Assembly: GCA_947258405.1 (NCBI GenBank)
Contig: CAMYIE010000019.1
Location: 1 to 64,000 of the forward strand
Direction of reading: 5' to 3'
DNA from: an uncultured Eudoraea sp.
GTDB taxonomy: Bacteria > Bacteroidota > Bacteroidia > Flavobacteriales > Flavobacteriaceae
Length of the DNA stretch: 64,000 nucleotides
In this document: piece by piece, positions 56,033 through 64,000 of the stretch
Numbering within the stretch: the first letter of the stretch is position 1
How the letters are laid out: each line of letters begins with the position of its first letter
Made by a program: the position numbers and the translations under genes
Notes under the pieces: generated by a model
Database searches by the model: none
Told to the model about the DNA's origin: nothing
What the model saw: only the letters and a program-made list of their open reading frames with translations

Positions 56033-57201
56033 TCAGCAATATACGGGACCTTGAGCTTCAAAAGGATTATGCGGATCTTTTCGAAATAGATGCCAATCTC
56101 GATCGCCTGGTACGGCGCATCGAATTACTTAGTTATGTAAATCCCTTGAACATCGAGAAGGAAAAACAGCGGTTTTTCAGCTCAAAATATAAAGAAGAGC
56201 CCGAGTTCAAATATCCCAAACTTAAGTTCGATCCTTACAAACTTCACCGACTCTTCTTTGCCCAGCGACTTGAACGCATTAAGGACGATGAGATTCGAAG
56301 GCTATATACAGATATAATATATCATTATGCCAATATGGTTCAATGTATTAAGACCATCGGAAAAGGCCGGGAATTCTACTATAATTCTCTCCGGATATAT
56401 GGCACACCAACTGAGAAAGACGTACAAAACGCAAAATTCATTTTACATTTTGAAGATGAACCTCCTTCGGCAGAGATGGAAAAAATCTTTACGCCTGAAG
56501 AAGCCAAGTCTTACTTTGAAGATTTTGCACAGCCCTATGATTTTCCATTAAATATTTACTTTGCCACACATCTTTCTGCAGAGGCTATGGTAAGTAATAC
56601 GCGCCAGGCGCTGTTGATCAAAAGAAATACAACATTTAGTAAAAACCAATTGCTAACCCTTGCTAATCATGAGATTGGTGTGCATTTGGTCACTACATTC
56701 AATGGCCTATTGCAGCCGCTTAAAATCTTTTCTCACGGTTTGCCTAAGAATGTTGAAACTCAGGAAGGGCTTTCTGTTTTTAGTGAGTATATGAGCGGAG
56801 CTTTAACGCTGAGGCGTCTAAAAGAATTGGCATATCGGGTCCTGGCTTCAGATAGCCTTAACAAGGGATATAGCTTTGCCGACACCTTCGATTTAATACA
56901 TGGCACCCACAAACTCAATCGGAAAGATGCCTTTACCATTACTTTACGTGCCCATCGAGGCGGTGGGTTTACCAAAGACCGTTTGTATTTAAGTGGGTTG
57001 AGGAAAATCTATAACCGCTATAGAAAGGGTGATTCGATGGATTTAATGCTGACAGGCAAGGTATCTCTTATATATGAAGAGCATATAAAATACCTTCAAA
57101 GCAAGGGGCTGGCTAAAGAAATTACCCATCGTAATACTGCATTTGAAAGAAAGCTAAGTAACAATAAAACACTCGATTTTATCTTAAACAATCTGAAATA
57201 G
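56029..57201 (+). CDS. QEGL-motif metallopeptidase (DUF1704/MATCAP-like)
   Basis: A 390-residue protein of the DUF1704 family, often listed as flavohemoglobin-expression-modulating QEGLA protein. The zinc site is clear: HEIGVH at residues 214-219 (HExxxH) and the third ligand Glu246 in TQEGLSVFSEY. Eukaryotic relatives (MATCAP) are carboxypeptidases that remove terminal tyrosine or glutamate from tubulin, so a C-terminal carboxypeptidase role is plausible. The start overlaps the amidohydrolase stop by 4 bp (ATGA). The substrate is not known. Confidence 0.87.
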   Translation: MISNIRDLELQKDYADLFEIDANLDRLVRRIELLSYVNPLNIEKEKQRFFSSKYKEEPEFKYPKLKFDPYKLHRLFFAQRLERIKDDEIRRLYTDIIYHYANMVQCIKTIGKGREFYYNSLRIYGTPTEKDVQNAKFILHFEDEPPSAEMEKIFTPEEAKSYFEDFAQPYDFPLNIYFATHLSAEAMVSNTRQALLIKRNTTFSKNQLLTLANHEIGVHLVTTFNGLLQPLKIFSHGLPKNVETQEGLSVFSEYMSGALTLRRLKELAYRVLASDSLNKGYSFADTFDLIHGTHKLNRKDAFTITLRAHRGGGFTKDRLYLSGLRKIYNRYRKGDSMDLMLTGKVSLIYEEHIKYLQSKGLAKEITHRNTAFERKLSNNKTLDFILNNLK

Positions 57202-57291
57202 CCAGTGGTTTTTTAAGCAACTACTGATTTTGCTAAGCAATAGGATAGAGAGTTTGTGACTTTTTTTCCAATTATTCTCGAATAATACCGA

Positions 57292-57702
57292 TTAAAGGAA
57301 TTTCGATTGAAGTTCAGGGGTTGGAATCATACAGTGTTCCTTTCTACCAAACCAGCGATACCGGTTTTTGGCAATCAAATTATAAAAGAAATCCCTTATG
57401 GGGCGGGGAATCCATTCCAGAATCGCTAATAAGCTCCATAAGCCTCCAAAAGACTTTCCTATTTTAAGTGCCGCTGTAGACCTTGTATAATAGGCCACTT
57501 TGGGTTCATAAAGGATAATGCTGTCGGTTTCAGCACTATTGATCCGGCGTTCATTCAAGAATTGCTCTCCAATTTCGCTCTGTAGCGCTGCAAAACGGAA
57601 CTGATCTTTACGATCTCTTCTAAGAATAAATAAAACTGAACTATTACAGAGATTACAAACCCCATCGAAAAGCACTATTTTTTTGTTTTCTGGAAATTCC
57701 AT
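57292..57702 (-). CDS. DCC family thiol-disulfide oxidoreductase-like protein
   Basis: A 136-residue DUF393/DCC protein with the redox-like motif LFDGVCNLCNSSVLFILRRD (Asp and CxxC) and LWSLLAILEWIPRPIRDFFYNLIAKNRYRWFG at the end. The family is small and thioredoxin-like, function not well defined. A -7 box (57707-57714) lies immediately before the ATG, which would leave little or no leader. Confidence 0.9.
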   Translation of the reverse strand: MEFPENKKIVLFDGVCNLCNSSVLFILRRDRKDQFRFAALQSEIGEQFLNERRINSAETDSIILYEPKVAYYTRSTAALKIGKSFGGLWSLLAILEWIPRPIRDFFYNLIAKNRYRWFGRKEHCMIPTPELQSKFL

Positions 57703-58044
57703 TAGGCAAAAATACGACGGAGAATTTAGAATCTCCTTGTCGATGGGCGACTTGGTATCGGATTATTTAAATCTAATGCAAGGTAAATGCATTAAAAGCA
57801 ACTAAATTGGATATGTGGGGAGGAGGCGTAAGCCCCAAAAAGAGAATAAGCATTTGGAGGCAATCTTAATAATCGCTTTTACAAAATTCCGGGATTCCAT
57901 TTACTAATTTAACAGAATTGAGCTTACGACCAATATTAATTGGAGCTCAGAAAGCCCAATTATTTGCCATGATTCATAGCCAACCTTCTGGAAGCTGTTT
58001 ATTTTCTTAAGGAAGGAGTGCCTCGAAAGATCTAAAGTAATTCA
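57703..58044. other. Gene-poor intergenic region between mutS2 and DCC gene
   Basis: About 340 bases between two minus-strand genes. It includes -7-like TATTTTTG on the minus strand at 57707-57714 and a small inverted repeat (TAATGCA 57774-57780, TGCATTA 57788-57794, 7-base loop). Only very short open frames occur. No homology to a mobile element or RNA was recognised. Confidence 0.5.
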
Positions 58045-60216
58045 TTATTTTTTTGCTTCTACCAATTCCAATTGGCTTACACTAACATTTGTAGTAAAAA
58101 TACCATAGTTAACCACTGCCTTATTTTTTTCGAGACTATCTATACTGCCAACAGCTTTACCGTCGATAAGGCGTACCCGGTCCCCAATTTTAAAAACAGG
58201 TAAAGGTTTGGCCTTCTTAATCCTGGCGGCTTGTTCCTTCTCAACCTTCTTTTCTTTGCGGATCGTACTTAATTGTTTATGTAACTCACGTTCAATTCGA
58301 TGCTGATCTTCCTTTGAAGCCTTGCTTTCCTTTGTACTTTGTTTTTTACGCTTACTGTTCTCGGTCTCTACTATTCTCAAAAGTTCTGATACCAATGGCC
58401 GCTTTTTCTTATCCCTAAAATATTTCTCTGCTGCCATGTAGACCTTATTTCCAAGTCTTATCATACGTTGATTATGATCGTAGAGCACTTGATATTTCTC
58501 TAATTTGGTTTTCATTTTAGAGTTGATCTTTTCAAGTCGATCGGCCTCCTCTCTGGCCCGCGTTTCTTCTTCCTGCAAACGTGAATCTGTTTTTGCCATC
58601 CTGTTACGCTCTTTCTGCATCTTTGCTATCGTTGCATCGAAACGTACTTTACCACGTTCTATTTTTTTTCGTGCGCGATTGATCAGGCTATACGGAATGC
58701 CATTCTGTTGAGCCACTTCAAATGTAAAAGAACTACCTGGCTGTCCCGTTTCCAATTTAAAGCGTGGTTGGAGTGTTCGGGAATCGAAAAGCATATTGGC
58801 ATTTGTAGCATAGGGCAGCTCATCCGCCAATAGTTTCAGGTTGGCATAATGAGTGGTGATTACTCCAAAAGAACCCCGCTCATAGAACACCTCGAGAAAA
58901 ATCTCGGCGAGCGCCCCTCCCAACTCAGGATCGCTTCCTGTACCAAATTCATCGATGAGAAATAACGTTCGATCATTACACTTCTTTAGAAAACCATTCA
59001 TATTCTTCAACCGGTAACTATAGGTGCTCAGGTGATTCTCGATAGATTGATTATCTCCGATATCGGTTAAGATCCTGTCAAAAAAACAGGCGGTACTGCG
59101 CTCGTGCACCGGAATTAACATTCCACTTTGCAACATCAATTGCAGAAGCCCGATTGTTTTTAATGTAATACTCTTTCCTCCCGCATTGGGCCCCGATATA
59201 ACTATAATCCTGTTCTTCGGCTGCAGATGAATAGATTGGGGCCAGGTCTTTTTTCCCTGGAGTTCATTGTTCAGGTACAGCAGAGGGTGATATGCTTCCC
59301 TTAAGAATAAGTTCTGATCATTATTTATCGACGGCAACAAAGCATTGATATCCCGGGCATATTTCGCCTTGCCCGCGGTTATATCAGTATTTACCAGAAA
59401 GGTCTGATATTGTTCAAGCTGATCTGCGTATGGCCTTAATAGATCAGTGAGTGCTTTTAAGACTCTTTGTATCTCTTCTGTTTCATCGTACTCCAAATGA
59501 GTTAATTTCCGACTATACTGCAGTACAATTTCAGGTTCTATAAAAACTATACTTCCTGTTTTAGACGAGCCCAGGACCGAACCTTTAACTTTGCGCCTGT
59601 ACATGGCCTTAACAGCCAGTACCCTTCTGTTTTCAACAATAGATTCCTTAATCTCATCTAAAAATTCCGACGCCAGGTATCTCTGAATGGCACTACCAAA
59701 ACTTTGATTGATCTTGGCGCGCGTTTCCTTAATCTGATGTCGTATCTGACTCAGTTCATTCGATGCATCATCACGGATTTCGCCAAAACGATCAATTATA
59801 TCTCCCACCCATTTCGGGATTTCCTTATTTTCCTCGAGCGGTTCCGTTTCTTCAAATAAAAGTGGGTAGTACTCCTTAAACTTCTTATGGAACTTTTTAT
59901 GAGATATCGCAGTATTGACGATATGAACTATTTTTTTAAAACTCTCCGGTTCAAGAATCGTATTTTCGATTTTCAGGAGCTTAATTTCTTCATCTATAGG
60001 ATCAAAGCCATGATTGGGAATCCGATTCTCGTTACTAAAGGAAGAAAGGTATTCAGAGGTAACTCCAAGGTTGCGCATGATGGCCTTTTCAGATTTCAAC
60101 GGCGCTATCCTCCGCGATGCCTCTTTTCCTTTTGATGTATTGCAACGGGAGGCAATCTGCTCAAGAACGGCCGGGAATTCAAGATCTATTAATGTCTTCC
60201 TTATTATACTGCTCAT
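58045..60216 (-). CDS. MutS2-family ATPase without Smr domain
   Basis: A 723-residue MutS2-type protein from ATG 60216 (TTG 60225 is the in-frame alternative). It lacks the mismatch-recognition domain and has the core/lever (about 20-310) and the ATPase: GPNAGGKSITLKTIGLLQLM, LIDEFGTGSDPELGGALAEIF. A long coiled coil (about 520-680) and a KOW-like end (KIGDRVRLIDGKAVGSIDSLEKN) follow, with no Smr nuclease domain. MutS2 proteins act on recombination intermediates or, in some bacteria, on stalled ribosomes; without Smr the DNA-cutting role is unlikely. A -7 box lies at 60236-60243. Confidence 0.93.
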   Translation of the reverse strand: MSSIIRKTLIDLEFPAVLEQIASRCNTSKGKEASRRIAPLKSEKAIMRNLGVTSEYLSSFSNENRIPNHGFDPIDEEIKLLKIENTILEPESFKKIVHIVNTAISHKKFHKKFKEYYPLLFEETEPLEENKEIPKWVGDIIDRFGEIRDDASNELSQIRHQIKETRAKINQSFGSAIQRYLASEFLDEIKESIVENRRVLAVKAMYRRKVKGSVLGSSKTGSIVFIEPEIVLQYSRKLTHLEYDETEEIQRVLKALTDLLRPYADQLEQYQTFLVNTDITAGKAKYARDINALLPSINNDQNLFLREAYHPLLYLNNELQGKKTWPQSIHLQPKNRIIVISGPNAGGKSITLKTIGLLQLMLQSGMLIPVHERSTACFFDRILTDIGDNQSIENHLSTYSYRLKNMNGFLKKCNDRTLFLIDEFGTGSDPELGGALAEIFLEVFYERGSFGVITTHYANLKLLADELPYATNANMLFDSRTLQPRFKLETGQPGSSFTFEVAQQNGIPYSLINRARKKIERGKVRFDATIAKMQKERNRMAKTDSRLQEEETRAREEADRLEKINSKMKTKLEKYQVLYDHNQRMIRLGNKVYMAAEKYFRDKKKRPLVSELLRIVETENSKRKKQSTKESKASKEDQHRIERELHKQLSTIRKEKKVEKEQAARIKKAKPLPVFKIGDRVRLIDGKAVGSIDSLEKNKAVVNYGIFTTNVSVSQLELVEAKK

Positions 60217-60235
60217 TTTTTGCAAGCTGAAAAGG

Positions 60236-60243
60236 CAAAGGTA
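60236..60243 (-). promoter_or_regulatory. -7 promoter box of the MutS2 gene
   Basis: Minus-strand TACCTTTG fits TAnnTTTG, 19 bases before ATG 60216. It supports that start over the TTG at 60225. Confidence 0.5.
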
Positions 60244-60414
60244 AAGAATCGGCTGCGCACAGAAAATCCAATTTCATAATCATATTTAGATCACTCACAA
60301 TAATCATTTGATTTTCAATCGATAGACAATAAAAAGCGCTATTTGAAAGTTAAATAGGTAATCTCCTTTATCTCCCAAAGTATAAAGGGATTGTTTTGAC
60401 CAAATCGTAACCGA

Positions 60415-61461
60415 ATGAAACGACTTAACCTGGTGGCTTTTTTAGCCTTGTGCTACATTTTAATAGGCTGTAGTGCAACCAACAACCTTACCATGGGTGT
60501 TAATGAACCTGCATTGGTAGAAATATCACCCGAAATTAGAACAATTGGTATAATTAATAGGAGCCTACCTTCTGAAGGTAATAAAAAGGCCGACCAAATC
60601 GATAAAGTGCTTTCTGCTGAAGGCCTTAAACTAGACCAACTGGGGTCTGAAGCTGCATTAAGGTCCCTTAAGAAATCCCTGTTAGACCAGGGAACTTTCG
60701 ACGAGGTAAAAATTTTGGAGCCAGCAGATGACATAAATAAAGGGCTTGGTATCTGGCCGGCAAACCTGTCCTGGGAAATGATCGATGAACTATGTCAGGA
60801 AAATGAGGTCGATGCCATTTTTTCATTAGCCTATTATGATACCGAAACAAAAATCGACTATAGAGCTACTACGATGCAGCTCCCTAATGATCTTGGGATT
60901 AAAGTGGCTGTGCCAGCTCACGAACTTACACTACATACTCTTGTAAAAAACGGTTGGCGTATCTATGATCCTAAATTTGGGACCATAGCAGATGAACTAA
61001 TGTGTAATGAACAATTGGTTTCCGCTGGAAAAGGTATAAATCCGGTAAAAGCCTATGAAGCTATAGCCGGCAGAAAGGAAGCCGTGATTCAATACAGTTC
61101 CAATATGGGCGGCAGTTATGCCAGAAGGCTACAGCCATCCTACCGGCGTATCTCAAGGGAATATTACGTGAGGGGTACTCATAAATTCGCAGTTGCCAAA
61201 CGACGAGCTCAAACGGGCGACTGGGACGGTGCAGCGGCTCTTTGGGAACAGGAATTGAATAATTCTGACCCGAAGATCGCAGGAAGGGCTTATTACAATA
61301 TGGCGATCATCAATGAAATTAACGGCGACCTGGAATCTGCAATGGACTGGGCTTCAAAAGCGTATTCTGATTATAACGTCAAACCGGCATTGAGATACCT
61401 TAACGCCCTTAAATATCGAAGCTCACAAGTAGCAGCTTTGGAAAGGCAAATGACTCGCTAA
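60415..61461 (+). CDS. DUF6340-type lipoprotein, first of a tandem pair
   Basis: A 348-residue lipoprotein (lipobox LIGC near residue 19) with an N-terminal region opening VEISPEIRTIGIINRSLPSEG, a middle domain with DAIFSLAYYDTETKIDY and NGWRIYDPKFGTIADEL, and a C-terminal tetratricopeptide-like part (VAKRRAQTGDWDGAAALWEQELNN, RAYYNMAIINEINGDLESAMDWASKAY). The same plan is known in Bacteroidota as DUF6340, function unknown. Its stop shares one base with the start of the next gene (TAATG), so translation is coupled. Confidence 0.8.
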   Translation: MKRLNLVAFLALCYILIGCSATNNLTMGVNEPALVEISPEIRTIGIINRSLPSEGNKKADQIDKVLSAEGLKLDQLGSEAALRSLKKSLLDQGTFDEVKILEPADDINKGLGIWPANLSWEMIDELCQENEVDAIFSLAYYDTETKIDYRATTMQLPNDLGIKVAVPAHELTLHTLVKNGWRIYDPKFGTIADELMCNEQLVSAGKGINPVKAYEAIAGRKEAVIQYSSNMGGSYARRLQPSYRRISREYYVRGTHKFAVAKRRAQTGDWDGAAALWEQELNNSDPKIAGRAYYNMAIINEINGDLESAMDWASKAYSDYNVKPALRYLNALKYRSSQVAALERQMTR

Positions 61462-62561
61462 TGTTTTTAAAAGTTCCCGCCAGGTTGAGAGCTTCTGATC
61501 GTTTTTGTACCGCAAGCATTCCATATGTTTTAGGCATCTGCATTAGTCTTACGCTTATGCTTTCTTCATGTGGAGTCACTCAACAAGTAGCCGTTCAAAC
61601 ACTTGAACCTGCAAAGGTAGATCTCTCCTCAGGCATCCGGAGAATCGGAATTATAAATGAAAGCATGTCCGAAATGGATGATCAGGAGACCAGTGAATTA
61701 GAGGCCTGGGTGCGTTATTCCGATCAAAATTTATCAGAGGAAGCCAAGAATGCTGCACTAAAAGGGCTATTTAATGAACTGACACACGATACCAGATTCG
61801 ATTCTATCCTGGTACTGCATCAGGAAACAAGTTTGCAACTGGAAGGAAATCAGTTCAACGATGGAATTCCATGGGAACAAATGGAGGAGCTTTGCAAGAA
61901 ATACCAAGTAGATGCACTTTTCGCCCTGGCGTTTCACGAGACAGATACCAGGATATCGCTCAAAAAAACCAAATTGGAAAAGCGTAATCTCCTCAGAGAG
62001 CGCGTCGAAACCCGAGGCCATGAAATTACGCTTGAGACACTGATTGAAAACGGATGGAGGATCTATGATCCATACAATAAGCGCATCCTGGATGAAATTA
62101 CCCTAAAAAATCAACTGATAAGTAAAGCTAAAGGTGAAGATCCTTTAGAGGCCTTCCAGGCTATTGAAGACAGGCGCGATTCCGTGCTTTCTTTTAGTTC
62201 AAAAACAGGAAGTAATTTTGGTTCACGACTTCATCCCCAAAAGCAAACAATATCACGTCCCTACTTCATAAAAGGATCTGAAAACCTGCAAAAGGCAAAT
62301 GAAATGGCTCAGGCTGAAGACTGGCAGAGCGCTGCTGACTTATGGAAACTAGACATGGCCCATACGAAACCCAGGATCAGGAGCCGCGCCTACTATAATA
62401 TGGCGGTGATCAATGAAGTACATGGTGATTTGCAATCGGCCCTTGAGCTGGCTACAATATCGAATGAGGTTTATGATTCTAAAATGACAAAACAGTACGT
62501 GCTGGCACTTGATGACAGAATAAAGAACCAGCAACAAATTGAAGATCAATATCTTCAATAA
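61461..62561 (+). CDS. DUF6340-type lipoprotein, second of a tandem pair
   Basis: A 366-residue homologue of the preceding protein with the same three-part plan: IRRIGIINESMSEMD, VDALFALAFHETDTRIS, NGWRIYDPYNKRILDEI and a TPR-like end (AEDWQSAADLWKLDMAH, RAYYNMAVINEVHGDLQSALELA). The signal peptide is later, with lipobox LMLSSC near residue 37, after a longer and more basic N-terminus. Tandem duplication is evident; a paired or heteromeric envelope complex is inferred. Confidence 0.8.
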   Translation: MFLKVPARLRASDRFCTASIPYVLGICISLTLMLSSCGVTQQVAVQTLEPAKVDLSSGIRRIGIINESMSEMDDQETSELEAWVRYSDQNLSEEAKNAALKGLFNELTHDTRFDSILVLHQETSLQLEGNQFNDGIPWEQMEELCKKYQVDALFALAFHETDTRISLKKTKLEKRNLLRERVETRGHEITLETLIENGWRIYDPYNKRILDEITLKNQLISKAKGEDPLEAFQAIEDRRDSVLSFSSKTGSNFGSRLHPQKQTISRPYFIKGSENLQKANEMAQAEDWQSAADLWKLDMAHTKPRIRSRAYYNMAVINEVHGDLQSALELATISNEVYDSKMTKQYVLALDDRIKNQQQIEDQYLQ

Positions 62562-62655
62562 TACTTCTTCTCTGTTTTCCTAAAGTATGATGCCTTTTAT
62601 TTTACCATTACCTTGCAGAAAATAAAGTAAGTCTTTAAAGCATGTTGTTTTGTGC

Positions 62656-62663
62656 TATTTTTG
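62656..62663 (+). promoter_or_regulatory. -7 promoter box of ung
   Basis: TATTTTTG fits TAnnTTTG; TTTA (62634-62637) lies 18 bases upstream. It favours ATG 62685 and excludes an in-frame start near 62652. Confidence 0.5.
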
Positions 62664-62684
62664 CAATCAAATTTAGCAGGGAAT

Positions 62685-63350
62685 ATGCAGGTAAATATTC
62701 ACTCCAGCTGGAAGTCTCATTTACAAAGTGAATTTCAATTACCCTATTTTTCGGCACTTACCAGTTTTGTGAGGTCGGAATACCGCGGGCACTCATGTTT
62801 TCCCCCTGGTAAGCAAATATTTTCCGCCTTCGATCATTCACCTTTTAACCAAACCAAGGTCGTGATTATCGGCCAGGACCCCTATCATGGAACCGGTCAG
62901 GCCAATGGCCTATGCTTTTCGGTCAATGACGGATTCCCTCATCCACCATCGCTCATCAATATTTTCAAAGAGATTGAAACCGATTTAGGTAAATCTTATC
63001 CCAAAAGCGGAAATCTTGAACGCTGGGCCGATCAGGGAGTTCTACTGTTAAATGCGACATTGACTGTTAGGGAAGCCGAGGCAGGGAGCCACCAGGGTAA
63101 AGGATGGGAAGTTTTTACCGATGCAGTGATAAGAAAACTGTCGGAAGAAAAAAAGGGGCTAATATTCTTGCTTTGGGGAGGTTTTGCTAAAAAGAAATCG
63201 ACGCTTATCGACGCTTCTAAGCACCATATTCTTACCTCAGGTCATCCTTCCCCACTTAGCGCAAATAGGGGATACTGGTTTGGTAATAGGCATTTTAGTC
63301 GAACCAATGAAATTCTTCTCAAAATAAACAAAACTCCTATAGATTGGTAA
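62685..63350 (+). CDS. ung: Uracil-DNA glycosylase
   Basis: A 221-residue family 1 uracil-DNA glycosylase that removes uracil from DNA. The water-activating motif IIGQDPYHG (Asp65), FSVNDGFPHPPSLINIFKE, LLNATLTVR and the DNA-intercalation/His motif SGHPSPLS are all present. ATG 62685 gives the normal N-terminus MQVNIHSSWKSHL. It overlaps the convergent next gene by 14 bp. Confidence 0.97.
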   Translation: MQVNIHSSWKSHLQSEFQLPYFSALTSFVRSEYRGHSCFPPGKQIFSAFDHSPFNQTKVVIIGQDPYHGTGQANGLCFSVNDGFPHPPSLINIFKEIETDLGKSYPKSGNLERWADQGVLLLNATLTVREAEAGSHQGKGWEVFTDAVIRKLSEEKKGLIFLLWGGFAKKKSTLIDASKHHILTSGHPSPLSANRGYWFGNRHFSRTNEILLKINKTPIDW

Positions 63351-64000
63351 GGAGTTTATCAGTGCTTATTCTACTATTAATTAACTTTAGGTTAAATAGC
63401 TTATCTACCACTTTATCAATATCTTGTAAATTTATTTGAGACTGACTCCACCGTGTCAGTTTTAGCCATTCCTGTACATCTTCCAGATTTTGATTATAAC
63501 GGTTAGCCAGGGTTCTGTCTATCGAGGGTATATACCTGAATTCACGTGTGTAAAGATTAATTATATCGAGTATATGGCGCAGCACTTCAGTCTCCGTATT
63601 AAAAAATTGGTGTCGTGCTGCTATAACAAAACATGGCCATGGAGTAGGACAGTCCCCTAATCTTCTAAAGACCCCGCTGTCTACCAATGGTTTAGTGGTA
63701 AATCGCTCCCACATGAAATAGTCGGCCGTACCATTGCCAAGTGCTTCCACAGCGCCTTCTATTGTGTGTATAACCTCAAATTCCAGCGATCGGGTGTCCC
63801 ATCCCATTTGTTCTGAAAATACATAGGCCATTAAATGACTCCCGCTGCCAAATCGACTAATAGCAGCCTTTTTATGTTTTAAATCGGTAAATTCCTGGTA
63901 TGAGGATCCCTCTGATACATGTATTCCCCAAAGTAGTGGCGACCCTACATATTCCTGAACTATACGGCTAGGATTACCAGCAGTGATGCTCTTGGTGATC
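63337..64000 (-). CDS. Type 2 periplasmic-binding-fold substrate-binding protein (5' truncated by window)
   Basis: The frame stays open beyond the first ATG (63831) to the window edge, so the visible 220 codons are the C-terminal part. It reads as the second half of a type 2 periplasmic-binding protein of the SsuA/NMT1/ThiY sort: HKKAAISRFGSGSHLMAYVFSEQMGWD, GAVEALGNGTADYFMWERFTTKPLVDSG, and a typical C-terminal helical end. The N-terminus is outside, so any signal peptide or lipobox is unseen. Ligand unknown. Confidence 0.78.
   Translation of the reverse strand, partial: ITKSITAGNPSRIVQEYVGSPLLWGIHVSEGSSYQEFTDLKHKKAAISRFGSGSHLMAYVFSEQMGWDTRSLEFEVIHTIEGAVEALGNGTADYFMWERFTTKPLVDSGVFRRLGDCPTPWPCFVIAARHQFFNTETEVLRHILDIINLYTREFRYIPSIDRTLANRYNQNLEDVQEWLKLTRWSQSQINLQDIDKVVDKLFNLKLINSRISTDKLLTNL

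Noticed and set aside
57831-57890. Very short open frame starting MWGGGVSPKK
   Set aside because: Only 18 codons, no promoter or conserved context recognised.

Overview
The window reads as a chromosomal segment of a marine-type member of the Flavobacteriaceae (Bacteroidota). Support: moderate-to-low GC; -7 boxes of the Bacteroidota form TAnnTTTG upstream of many genes, with few useful Shine-Dalgarno sites; and typical flavobacterial genes, including a fused E1 alpha/beta 2-oxoacid dehydrogenase, a MutS2 without Smr domain, DUF2911 and DUF6340-type proteins, a head-GIN adhesin, a membrane AraC-type regulator and many SPII lipoproteins. I see no rRNA, tRNA, CRISPR array, insertion sequence, integrase or prophage. 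The genome name cannot be fixed from the sequence alone.

Layout. 1-5.4 kb: tail of a GapN-like aldehyde dehydrogenase, then the minus-strand leucine operon leuC-leuD-leuA-leuB. 5.7-12.1 kb: DUF2911/TPR secreted protein, recG, an active M1 aminopeptidase translationally coupled to a patatin lipase. 12.1-20.5 kb: envelope proteins (two homologous OmpA-like proteins, one degenerate), M20 amidohydrolase, DsrE-like protein, UvrD-type helicase plus Sua5/YciO protein, a GT2 glycosyltransferase. 20.5-27.6 kb: HsdR-N-like nuclease-fold protein, holA, two DoxX proteins, a kinase/aminotransferase fusion, a GIN adhesin and a membrane AraC regulator with phased repeats in front of its neighbours. 27.6-36.7 kb: E1 alpha/beta fusion, an M1-like protein without zinc ligands and with a barrel-like C-terminus, LOG family protein, uvrA.

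36.8-38.7 kb is the most unusual regulatory locus. A LexA-like repressor (HTH plus S24 protease) is transcribed away from a 53-residue basic protein ending in a sliding-clamp-binding-like motif and a DUF4130 DNA-repair-associated protein. Three near-identical 13-bp palindromes lie between them and overlap or abut both promoters. This looks like a damage-responsive switch, but the usual radical SAM partner is absent and the DUF4130 protein appears shortened.

38.7-51.5 kb: gamma-glutamyltransferase, AcpH-like, glmM, LpxL-type acyltransferase divergent from a rhomboid that seems to lack a membrane segment, a beta-propeller-like lipoprotein, a TlpA thioredoxin, a small barrel, a large FAD/Fe-S D-lactate-dehydrogenase-type protein and an LpxH-like phosphoesterase. 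51.6-52.6 kb: chorismate synthase with an internal deletion of about 35 codons and a frameshift. 52.7-57.2 kb: dicarboxylate symporter and a tightly overlapped operon of a GshB-like ATP-grasp ligase, an N-formylglutamate-amidohydrolase-like protein and a QEGL-type (DUF1704) metallopeptidase, a candidate small-peptide pathway. 57.3-64 kb: DCC protein, MutS2, two tandem DUF6340-type lipoproteins, ung, and a periplasmic-binding-fold protein cut by the window edge.
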